NCBI RefSeq assembly: GCF_012035195.1
Contig: NZ_JAAVJH010000002.1
Location: 248,001 to 312,000 of the forward strand
Length of the DNA: 64,000 bases
DNA from: Sphingomonas corticis
GTDB lineage: Bacteria; Pseudomonadota; Alphaproteobacteria; Sphingomonadales; Sphingomonadaceae
Direction: 5' to 3'
A program made the translations under genes and the position numbers. Below the pieces are notes generated by a model, which did no database searches, had not been told where the DNA came from, and worked only from the letters and a program-made list of their open reading frames with translations. Positions 17,638 through 25,438 of the stretch are shown piece by piece. Position 1 is the stretch's first letter. Every line of letters begins with the position of its first letter.

Positions 17638-17865
17638 TCAGACGCGCGGCTTCGGATTCCGCGCCGCGACGCGCGTCACGCCGCCACGGCAAGCCGCACT
17701 GACGACGGGGTAGGACAGGTCCGTGTTGCGCATCAGCGCCGCGGGCATTGCCGCCTGGCATTGCCGCATCGTGGCAAACCGCGCCGGCTCCACCCGAGCC
17801 TCCGCGCAGGAGGTCGCCGCATCGCCGCAGCCCATGATTGCGAGTACGAAAAAGACCGGTTCCAT
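17638..17865 (-). CDS. Small uncharacterised sphingomonad protein
   Basis: 75 residues. A short hydrophobic N terminus (MEPVFFVLAIMGCGD) is followed by a Cys-containing soluble part with CQAAMPAALMRNTDLSYP. I recall similar small proteins annotated as hypothetical in Sphingomonas genomes. The ATG at 17865 is well supported by GAGGAGG at ribosome-binding distance. Five cysteines and the hydrophobic start suggest an exported or membrane-anchored product with disulfides, but no typical lipobox is present. Transcribed divergently from the S9 peptidase gene. Confidence 0.7.
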   Translation of the reverse strand: MEPVFFVLAIMGCGDAATSCAEARVEPARFATMRQCQAAMPAALMRNTDLSYPVVSAACRGGVTRVAARNPKPRV

Positions 17866-17974
17866 TCCCTGCCTCCTCGCCGCCGAAAACGGGTAAATCG
17901 CGACGACGGTTCCGCCTTTCGCTCTTTGTAACCAAGTGCCATAGTCCACTAATACGCGGCAGGAGAGACGAGGC

Positions 17975-19984
17975 GTGACCATCTTGAAGACGGTGTTGGC
18001 GGCGGGACTGGCGGCGGCGGCCGGGTCCGCCACGGCGCAGGACGTGCCGCTGATCGAGCGCGCGAAGCTGTTCGGCAACCCGAGCAAGGTCGGTGGCCAG
18101 CTGTCGCCCGACGGCCGGTGGATCAGCTTCATCGCGCCGCGCGACGGCGTGATGAACATCTACGTCGCGCCGGCGAACGATCCCGCCGCCGCGAGGCCGC
18201 TGACCGCGGAGAAGACGCGCCCGATCCGGCAGACCTTCTGGTCGCCCGATTCGAAGCAGGTGCTGTTCGTCAACGATCACGGCGGAGACGAGAACTTCCT
18301 GCTCTACGGCGTCGACGTGGCGACTGCGGCGCAGAAGACGCTGACCCCGTTCGAGAAGACGCGCGCGATGGTGATCGGCGCGTCGCAGACGATCAAGGAC
18401 CGCATCCTCGTCGGCATCAACAACCGCGATCCGCGCTGGCACGACGTGTACGAGCTGAACCTGTCGGCCGGCGCGCTGACCAAGGTGTTCGAGAACACGG
18501 GCTACGCCGGCTTCGTCGCCGACGACGCGCTGAAGGTGCGGCTGGCGGAGAAGGCGCGCGACGACGGCGGCACCGACTATTTCCGCGTGAACGGCACGAC
18601 GGTGGAGGCGACGCCTTTCGCCACCGTCACCTACGAGGATGCGGGCAACACCACGCCGCTCGGCTTCACCACCGACGGCCGCACGCTCTACTGGGCGGAT
18701 TCGCGCGGGCGCGACACCGCCGCGCTGGTGGCGCAGGACGTCGCGAGCGGGCGGACGACGATCGTCGGGCAGGACGCGAAGGCCGATATCGGCGGCGGCC
18801 TGTTCAACCCGAGGACCGGGCAGGTGGAGGCCTATGGCGTCAACTACCTGAAGAACGAGTACGTGCCGGTCGGCGGCGCGATCGCCGCCGACCTCGCCTT
18901 CCTGAAGGCGCAGAACAAGGGGCAGTTCTTCGTCGGCACGCGTACGGACGCGGACGACAAGTGGCTCGTCACCTTCGACGGCGTGTCCACGCCGTCGGCG
19001 ACGTACCTCTACGATCGCAAGGCGAAGACGCTCAAGGAGCTGTACGTCAGCCGGCCCGAGCTGGTCGGCGCGCCGCTGGTGCCGATGTTCCCGGTCGAGA
19101 TCCCGACGCGCGACGGGTTGACGATGGTCAGCTACCTGACGCTGCCCAAGGGTGCCGATGCCAACGGCGACGGCACCGCGGACCGCCCGGTGCCGATGGT
19201 GCTGTGGGTGCACGGCGGGCCGTGGGGCCGCGACAATTACGGCTACAACGGCTACCATCAATGGTTCGCCAATCGCGGCTACGCGGTGCTGAGCGTCAAT
19301 TACCGCGCCTCCACCGGGTTCGGAAAGAAGTTCGTGTCCGCCGGCGACCTGCAATGGGGCCGCAAGATGCACGACGACCTGATCGACGCGGTCGAGTGGG
19401 CCGTGAAGCGCGGCGTGACACGCAAGGACAAGGTCGCGATCGGCGGCGGCAGCTACGGCGGTTACGCCACGCTCGCCGGCGTGACGATGACGCCCGACGC
19501 CTTCGCCTGCGGCGTCGACATCGTCGGCCCGTCGAACCTCAACACGCTGCTGGCGACGATCCCGCCCTATTGGGAAGCGGGCAAGCAGCAGATGTACCGC
19601 CGCATGGGCGATCCCACGACCGCGGCGGGCAAGGCGCTGCTGAAGGAACGCAGCCCGCTGACGTACGCCGACCGGATCAGGAAGCCGCTGCTGATCGGCC
19701 AGGGCGCCAACGATCCGCGCGTCAACGTGGCGGAGAGCGACCAGATCGTCGCCGCGATGCAGGCCAAGAACATCCCCGTCACCTACGTCGTGTTTCCCGA
19801 CGAGGGGCACGGCTTCGCCCGCCCGGTAAACGCCATCGCCTTCAACGCGGTGGCGGAGAACTTCCTGGCCAAGTGCCTGGGCGGCCGCGCCGAACCGATC
19901 GGCACCGCGCTGCAGGGATCGACCGCGCAGGTGAAGGCGGGCGCGGGCAACGTGGAAGGGCTGGGGACGACGGCGGGCAACTGA
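17975..19984 (+). CDS. S9-family (prolyl oligopeptidase/acylaminoacyl-peptidase type) secreted peptidase
   Basis: 669 residues with a signal peptide (about 1-21, ...GSATAQ), so periplasmic. A seven-bladed propeller-like region (30-400) precedes the alpha/beta-hydrolase domain. The catalytic triad is readable: S493 in GGGSYGGYA, D580 in ANDPRVN and H612 in DEGHGF. Oxyanion HGGPWGRD is present. Cleaves short peptides, probably for peptide scavenging. Start is GTG at 17975 after GGAGAG. Followed by a perfect 24-nt palindrome, then an ABC exporter. Confidence 0.93.
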   Translation: MTILKTVLAAGLAAAAGSATAQDVPLIERAKLFGNPSKVGGQLSPDGRWISFIAPRDGVMNIYVAPANDPAAARPLTAEKTRPIRQTFWSPDSKQVLFVNDHGGDENFLLYGVDVATAAQKTLTPFEKTRAMVIGASQTIKDRILVGINNRDPRWHDVYELNLSAGALTKVFENTGYAGFVADDALKVRLAEKARDDGGTDYFRVNGTTVEATPFATVTYEDAGNTTPLGFTTDGRTLYWADSRGRDTAALVAQDVASGRTTIVGQDAKADIGGGLFNPRTGQVEAYGVNYLKNEYVPVGGAIAADLAFLKAQNKGQFFVGTRTDADDKWLVTFDGVSTPSATYLYDRKAKTLKELYVSRPELVGAPLVPMFPVEIPTRDGLTMVSYLTLPKGADANGDGTADRPVPMVLWVHGGPWGRDNYGYNGYHQWFANRGYAVLSVNYRASTGFGKKFVSAGDLQWGRKMHDDLIDAVEWAVKRGVTRKDKVAIGGGSYGGYATLAGVTMTPDAFACGVDIVGPSNLNTLLATIPPYWEAGKQQMYRRMGDPTTAAGKALLKERSPLTYADRIRKPLLIGQGANDPRVNVAESDQIVAAMQAKNIPVTYVVFPDEGHGFARPVNAIAFNAVAENFLAKCLGGRAEPIGTALQGSTAQVKAGAGNVEGLGTTAGN

Positions 19985-19988
19985 TCCT

Positions 19989-20012
19989 ATCCTCCCCGCT
20001 AGCGGGGAGGAT
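19989..20012. terminator. Perfect palindrome after S9 peptidase
   Basis: ATCCTCCCCGCT and AGCGGGGAGGAT are exact complements. The element sits 5 nt after the stop codon. It looks like a palindromic repeat unit that can end transcription; no T-run follows. Confidence 0.5.
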
Positions 20013-20053
20013 ACTTGACGCCCGCCGCCCGCGCCCCGACCTAAAAGCGGTCC

Positions 20054-21862
20054 ATGCCGCCTCAACGCCCCGCTTCCACCGTCGACCGCCCGCTGTGGCC
20101 GACGCTCCGCCGCTTCCTGCCCGATCTGTGGCCGAGCGACGCGCCGGGGATGCGCGCGCGCGTGGCGGGCGCGATGGCGCTCGTCGTCTGCTCGAAGCTG
20201 GTGCAGGTCTACGGCGCGCCGTTCGCGCTGCAGGCGGCGGTGGACGGCATGGCGGTGCCGACGACGCCGGTGTCGCTGATCGTGCTGCTCGTCGTCGGCT
20301 ATGCCGCCGCCCGCTTCGGATCGACGCTGTTCGACAACCTGCGCAATACCGTGTTCGAGCGGGTGGGGCAGGAGGCGACGCGGCGGCTGGCCGCGCGCGT
20401 GTTCCGCCACCTCCACCGCCTGTCGCTGCGCTTCCACCTGGAACGCCGCACCGGCGCGGTGACGAAGGTGATCGAGCGCGGGACGAAGAGCATCGACACG
20501 ATGCTCTACTTCCTCCTCTTCAACATCGCGCCGACGGTGCTGGAGCTGACGCTGGTGCTCGGCATCTTCTACGTGAAGTTCGGCTGGCCGCTGGTCGCCG
20601 CCACGGTGGCGATGGTCGCCGTGTACATCTGGTTCACCCGCGCCGTCACCGACTGGCGCGCGTCGTTGCGCGAGCGGATGAACGATCTCGACACCGGAGC
20701 GGTGGCGCACGCGGTCGATTCGCTGCTCAACTTCGAGACGGTGAAGTATTTCGGCGCGGAGGAGCGCGAGGCGCAGCGTTACGACCGCGCGGTGCGCGCC
20801 TATGCCGATGCCGCGGTGAAGAGCGAGAACAGCCTCGCCTGGCTCAACATCGGCCAGGCGGCGATCACCAATCTGATGATGGGCGCCGGCATGGCCTATG
20901 TCGCCTGGGGATGGAGCCAGGGGCGGTTCACCGCGGGCAATGTGGTGCTGGTGTCCACGCTGCTGGCGCAATTGTTCCGGCCGCTCGATCTCCTCGGCAT
21001 GGTCTATCGCACGATCCGCCAGGGCGTGATCGACATGGGATCGATGTTCGACCTGATCGACACGCCCAGCGAGGTGGTCGACGTGCCCGGCGCCCGCCCG
21101 CTGGCGGTGGTGCGCGGGCACGTGCGGTTCGAGAAGGTCGTCTTCGGCTACGACGACGCCACCATCCTGAAGGGCATCGATCTGGACGTGCCGGCGGGCA
21201 CGACGCTGGCGGTGGTGGGGCCGTCGGGCGCGGGGAAGTCGACGCTCGCGCGGTTGATGTACCGCTTCTACGACCTGGACGCGGGCCGGATCACGATCGA
21301 CGGACAGGACATCGCGCAGGTGACGCAGGACAGCCTGCGTGCCGCGATCGGCATCGTGCCGCAGGACACCGTGCTGTTCAACGACACCATCGGCTACAAC
21401 ATCGCCTATGGCCGCGAGGACGCGAGCGAGGCGGAGATCGAGGCGGCGGCGCGCGGCGCGGCGATCGCGCCGTTCATCGAGCGCCAGCCGGATCGCTACG
21501 CCACCCGCGTCGGCGAGCGCGGGCTGAAGCTGTCGGGCGGCGAGAAGCAGCGCGTCGCGATCGCGCGCACGCTGCTGAAGGATCCGCCGGTGCTGATCCT
21601 GGACGAGGCGACCAGCGCGCTGGACAGCCGGACCGAGGGCGAAATCATGCAGACGCTGGAGGCGATCGAGCGCGGCCGCACCACGATCGTCATCGCGCAC
21701 CGCCTGTCGACCATCGTCCACGCCGACCGCATCGTGGTGCTGGAGGCGGGGCAGGTGGTGGAGCAGGGCCGCCACGCCGAGCTGCTGGCGGCGGGCGGGG
21801 TCTACGCGGAGATGTGGCAGCGCCAGGCACAGGAGCGCGACGAGGCGCTGGCGGCGGCATAA
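20054..21862 (+). CDS. ATM1/HMT1-type ABC exporter (fused membrane and ATPase domains)
   Basis: 602 residues, a half-transporter that dimerises. Membrane domain about 35-330 with six helices and the conserved FHLERRTGAVTKVIERG and LLNFETVKYFGAE segments typical of ABCB6/ABCB7/Atm1. The nucleotide-binding domain has Walker A GPSGAGKST at 389-397, Q-loop IGIVPQDTVLFND, signature LSGGEKQR and Walker B LILDEATSALD. Bacterial Atm1-like exporters move glutathione conjugates or heavy-metal complexes. No iron-sulfur or metal gene is adjacent to narrow this down. Confidence 0.92.
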   Translation: MPPQRPASTVDRPLWPTLRRFLPDLWPSDAPGMRARVAGAMALVVCSKLVQVYGAPFALQAAVDGMAVPTTPVSLIVLLVVGYAAARFGSTLFDNLRNTVFERVGQEATRRLAARVFRHLHRLSLRFHLERRTGAVTKVIERGTKSIDTMLYFLLFNIAPTVLELTLVLGIFYVKFGWPLVAATVAMVAVYIWFTRAVTDWRASLRERMNDLDTGAVAHAVDSLLNFETVKYFGAEEREAQRYDRAVRAYADAAVKSENSLAWLNIGQAAITNLMMGAGMAYVAWGWSQGRFTAGNVVLVSTLLAQLFRPLDLLGMVYRTIRQGVIDMGSMFDLIDTPSEVVDVPGARPLAVVRGHVRFEKVVFGYDDATILKGIDLDVPAGTTLAVVGPSGAGKSTLARLMYRFYDLDAGRITIDGQDIAQVTQDSLRAAIGIVPQDTVLFNDTIGYNIAYGREDASEAEIEAAARGAAIAPFIERQPDRYATRVGERGLKLSGGEKQRVAIARTLLKDPPVLILDEATSALDSRTEGEIMQTLEAIERGRTTIVIAHRLSTIVHADRIVVLEAGQVVEQGRHAELLAAGGVYAEMWQRQAQERDEALAAA

Positions 21863-21884
21863 GGGAGGGCGGCGGCGTGATCCG

Positions 21885-23549
21885 CTACCGCCCGATCGCC
21901 CCGCTGCGGATCAGCGCCTCGCGCCGGCGTCTCATGAACTCGACGATGTAGCGCGGGATCCCCAGTTGCTCGTCGGTGGCGACCGGCGGCGCGATCGAGC
22001 GATCGACGCGGTACAGCGCGCTGTTGCTGTACGGCGACCGCCAGACGAGCGTCAGGTCCGGCATGAAGCGCGGGTCGAAGCGCGGCGGGCGGATCAACCA
22101 GACATAGTCGAACGCCGCGCGCGGGAAGCGGGCCAGCGCGTAGTTCACCGGGCGCCACCACTCGCCGCGGCAGCGCCCCGGCGTCACCAACTGCGTCGGA
22201 TCGTGCGCGAACCCGCCCGCCGCCTCGTAGCGGGTCGTCAGCAGCTGCCCGCCCGCCATCGACCATTGGTCGTCGGTATAGGCCAGTCGCCGCTCCAGCG
22301 CGAGCGCGGGCAGGTGCTCCAGCCGCGACATCTTCCAGGTGTTGCGGCAATTGTGCCCGACGAAGCTGAGCAGCCGCGCGCCGACCGGCACGTGGTCCAG
22401 CGCGGCCAGCTCGACCTTGTAGTCCCGGTCGAAGCGCGCGTAGCTGACGGTCTGCGCGCCGATGCGGACGAGGAAGAAGGCGAGCCCCAGCGTCGCCCAG
22501 ATGGCGGCGTGGCGGATCGTCGCGCCCATCCGCGGGCGGATCGCGATGATCGCGAAGGCGAGCAGGAACGGCGCCAGCCGCATGTCGGCATAGGCCGAGC
22601 CGAAGACGATCCGCGGCAGCAGGATGTAGACGGCCAGGATGAACAACGCGGAGAGGCCGAGGTGGCGCGAATAGGCGATCCGCGGGTCACGCGCCGCCTT
22701 GAACAGGACGAGGTAGATCACCGCCATGCTGGCGACGTCGAACCACAGCCAGCGGTCGCGCAGCGCCATCAGCACCCAGGCGATCTTCGTGCGCCAGTAG
22801 AAGAAGTCGGCGGTCTGCCCCGTCACGTCCGCGCCGCTGCGCCACGCGACCATCAGCACCATCGGCAGCGCCAGCGGCACGCAGCCCAGGCCCGCGCGCA
22901 CCCAGCTCTCGATCCAGTGCCCGCTCTCGCGCGTCTTGCGCCGGTCGTGCTGCCGGATCATCTCCGCGGAGAAGGCGAGCACGCCCAGCACCCCCCAGCC
23001 GAAGGTGTGGACGACCCACAACAGGCAGGACAGCGGCACGAAGACGATCGCCCGCGCCACGATCGCGCCGCGCCGCGCCATGCGCAGCCACAGCGCGAAC
23101 AGGCACAGCGCGAGCGCCATCGACAGCGCGAAATTGACGAAGCCGAACTGGAACGGGTAGCCGTAGGCGAGCGGCAGCGCGAACAACGCGGTTGGCGGCA
23201 CGCGGCCATGCACCTCCCGCGCGATCAGCAGCAGCCCGGCCACGGTGAGCGCCGGAATCGCCGTCACGATCAGCTTCACCGCGGGTTCCAGCCCGATCAG
23301 CGGCGCCAGCGGCTCGATCAGCAGGTCGACGCCCAGATTGCCGATCAGCGACCATTCGAACTTGTACCAGTCGGCCAGCCACGGATGCGCGCCGCGATCC
23401 AGCTGCACGCGATAGCGACCCATGTGCCCCGGCAGGTCGACGATCGGCGCGATGTCGGGGTACAGCAGTGGCACGCAGGCGATCAGCGTGGCGAGTGCCA
23501 CGAACCAGCGTGTCTGCCACCAATGGATCGGCTCGCTCGCCCCCTGCAT
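21885..23549 (-). CDS. Polytopic membrane protein, GT-C-like, function unknown
   Basis: 554 residues. About ten membrane helices fill residues 15-400, followed by a soluble C-terminal domain (about 410-554). After the first helix the periplasmic loop carries PIVDLPGHMGRYR with an Asp (D38), the position where GT-C glycosyltransferases keep a catalytic acid. The C-terminal domain has GHNCRNTW and a Trp/Arg-rich RCRGEWWRPVNY. I do not recognise a named family. The ATG at 23549 is 11 nt after the stop of the upstream 585-residue membrane protein gene, so they form an operon. A role in glycan or lipid-linked sugar transfer is inferred from topology only. Confidence 0.7.
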   Translation of the reverse strand: MQGASEPIHWWQTRWFVALATLIACVPLLYPDIAPIVDLPGHMGRYRVQLDRGAHPWLADWYKFEWSLIGNLGVDLLIEPLAPLIGLEPAVKLIVTAIPALTVAGLLLIAREVHGRVPPTALFALPLAYGYPFQFGFVNFALSMALALCLFALWLRMARRGAIVARAIVFVPLSCLLWVVHTFGWGVLGVLAFSAEMIRQHDRRKTRESGHWIESWVRAGLGCVPLALPMVLMVAWRSGADVTGQTADFFYWRTKIAWVLMALRDRWLWFDVASMAVIYLVLFKAARDPRIAYSRHLGLSALFILAVYILLPRIVFGSAYADMRLAPFLLAFAIIAIRPRMGATIRHAAIWATLGLAFFLVRIGAQTVSYARFDRDYKVELAALDHVPVGARLLSFVGHNCRNTWKMSRLEHLPALALERRLAYTDDQWSMAGGQLLTTRYEAAGGFAHDPTQLVTPGRCRGEWWRPVNYALARFPRAAFDYVWLIRPPRFDPRFMPDLTLVWRSPYSNSALYRVDRSIAPPVATDEQLGIPRYIVEFMRRRREALIRSGAIGR

Positions 23550-23560
23550 GGCGCCCGCCC

Positions 23561-25318
23561 CTACGGGCGAACGGGCCGTGTTCGCAAGCGATTGTGCCGG
23601 TCGGCGGCGAGGCGGTCTAATCGATAGACGGCGGCGTCGCCGCGCGCCACGGGCACCAGCCACGATGGCGGCGCCCCGCGCGCCAGCGCCGCCGCCAGCG
23701 ATCCCGGCGCCACCGCGCTGCCCAGCGCGGCACGCGGCGTGCCGCACCACAGGACGTAGACGGGCGCCGGCAGCGCGGTGAGATCCGGCGCGCGCGCCGC
23801 CGGTGCGTGGAAGACGCGCAGGGCCAGCAGGTTGCCCGCGCCGTTGCGGTGATAGGGCGCGGCGAGGACGCGGTGCGGCGTGTCGAGCAGCGCGCGCGCG
23901 CCGACGTCCACCGGCGCGATCAGCACGCCCGGCGGGAGCCCCGCCGCCGCCCGCGCGCTCGCCGCATCGCAGCCGGTTGCTGCCGAGGACGGCGCGCCGG
24001 ATCGCTCGACCAGCCGTCCCGCCAGGGCATAGGCCAGCCCCGCGGACAGCAGCCACGCGGCCGCCGTCGGCGCCGCCCCGCGCCGTCGCGCCGCCGCGAT
24101 CGCCGCGGCGAGGGCCGGGGCGGCGAGCAGCGCGCCGGCATAGGCACCACGCAGCTGGACCAGCGTCAGCGCCAGCGCGGTCGCCAGCAGCGCGACCATC
24201 GTCCACCACGGCGCCCGCCGCCGCCGCCAGGCCAGTATCGCCGCGGCGAGGAGCCCCGCGAGCAGGACGCCGGCATAGCCGATCGCGTCCGCCGCACTCG
24301 CCTGGAGCAGCGGCTGCGCCTCCGCCACCTGCGCCAGCCACACGCGGGCAAGCAGCGGATCGACCCGGCCGTAGGGGCGAAGGCAGTCGGGTGAGACAAG
24401 CGCCGCGACCACCCCCGCCGCCAGTGCGGCGGCCGCCGCCGCCGCGGCGCGCCGGCGCGCGGTGGCGAGCGGGCGGTCGAGCAGCGCGAGCAGCAGCGGT
24501 ACCGCCGCCGCCACCTGCGCCCCGCGCCACATCTCCCGCGTGAAGCCGTCGCAGGCGGGATAGGTCCAGCCGCCCGTCCGCAGCGCCCCCGCCGCCAGCA
24601 GCAGCCCGGCGGACAGCCCCGCCGCGTACCCCGCCAGCCGCGGTCGCGCCGCCGTCCCGTCGATCACCCAGCCCAGCGCGATCGCCGCCGCGCCGATGGC
24701 GAGCAGCGGCGCGGTCTCGATCCCCACCGCCAGCGCGGCGGCGCTCGCCAGGCCCCCGGCGAGGCCCCAGCGCCACTCGGCCCCGGTCGCGACCGCCGCG
24801 CGCACCAGCACCAGCAGCAGCACCATCTGCAATCCGTGGTGATCGATCCGTCCGGGCACGAACAGCGTCGTCGCCGGATAGCCGAGCGCGGCGACGATGG
24901 CGGCGGTCGCGCCGTCGACACGCAGCGCCCGCGCGATGGAGGCGACCAGCACCAGTGCCGCGGCGAACAGCAGCAGCGGCGCCAGCACCACCGCCAGGAT
25001 CGTCGCCGCGGGCGCGCCCAGAAGCGGCGTCGCCGCCAGGATCAGCGCGGCCGCAAGCAGGTCGGCGAGCCGCGACCAGTGCATCTCCAGCCCGCGGCCC
25101 AGCCCCAGCCCCAGCCCCAGCCGATGCTGCGCCACGTCGGCGAAGCCTTGCCCGTGCAGCCAGTCGCGGACCTGTTGCAGGCGGACGGCGTCGTCGGTGT
25201 CGGGCAGGCGCAGCGCCGAGAGCGCGTTCCAGTCGCGCGCGGTCCAGGCGAGCCCCAGGACCGCGGCGAGCAGCAACGCGGCCAGGGTGTCGCGGCGGGC
25301 TGCGCGTGCTGGCGTCAC
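23561..25318 (-). CDS. Polytopic membrane protein resembling STT3-like GT-C glycosyltransferases
   Basis: 585 residues. Helix 1 (10-28) is followed by a loop with LPDTDDAVRLQQVRDWL (D40, D42, D43), then HWSRLAD (80-86) and, after further helices, GRIDHHGLQ (156-164). An acidic DxD-like motif just after helix 1 and a second loop with Asp-His are the layout of STT3/AglB-type GT-C enzymes. About twelve helices run to residue ~450, then a periplasmic C-terminal domain. An LGLGLGLG run (68-74) comes from a CCCCAG-type tandem repeat in the DNA at about 25098-25120. Operon with the 554-residue membrane protein; divergent from the secreted 799-residue protein. Substrate unknown. Confidence 0.65.
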   Translation of the reverse strand: MTPARAARRDTLAALLLAAVLGLAWTARDWNALSALRLPDTDDAVRLQQVRDWLHGQGFADVAQHRLGLGLGLGRGLEMHWSRLADLLAAALILAATPLLGAPAATILAVVLAPLLLFAAALVLVASIARALRVDGATAAIVAALGYPATTLFVPGRIDHHGLQMVLLLVLVRAAVATGAEWRWGLAGGLASAAALAVGIETAPLLAIGAAAIALGWVIDGTAARPRLAGYAAGLSAGLLLAAGALRTGGWTYPACDGFTREMWRGAQVAAAVPLLLALLDRPLATARRRAAAAAAAALAAGVVAALVSPDCLRPYGRVDPLLARVWLAQVAEAQPLLQASAADAIGYAGVLLAGLLAAAILAWRRRRAPWWTMVALLATALALTLVQLRGAYAGALLAAPALAAAIAAARRRGAAPTAAAWLLSAGLAYALAGRLVERSGAPSSAATGCDAASARAAAGLPPGVLIAPVDVGARALLDTPHRVLAAPYHRNGAGNLLALRVFHAPAARAPDLTALPAPVYVLWCGTPRAALGSAVAPGSLAAALARGAPPSWLVPVARGDAAVYRLDRLAADRHNRLRTRPVRP

Positions 25319-25438
25319 CGATCCATCCTTTCCCCCGCGCGGAACCGGTGCTGTGCCCGGTCGCGGTTGAGGCCGCGTTAACGGTATGAAGGAACCGAGG
25401 TGGCATCGGCGCGGCGGGCTGTTCTATACGCGGCGACG

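Noticed and set aside
15239..21775. A 2178-codon open frame on the minus strand
   Set aside because: It lies antisense to the Cdc48-type, S9 peptidase and ABC exporter genes, whose products have intact family motifs. The frame is open only because GC-rich DNA has few stop codons; its translation is Arg/His/Gln/Asp-rich with no domain.
18118..21951. A 1277-codon open frame on the plus strand
   Set aside because: It is out of frame with the S9 peptidase and ABC exporter genes and translates to Arg/Ala/Gly-rich sequence without motifs.
25098..25120. CCCCAG tandem repeat as a phase-variation tract
   Set aside because: The unit is six bases, so changes in copy number would keep the frame; only about three copies. 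It gives the LGLGLG run but is unlikely to switch the gene.
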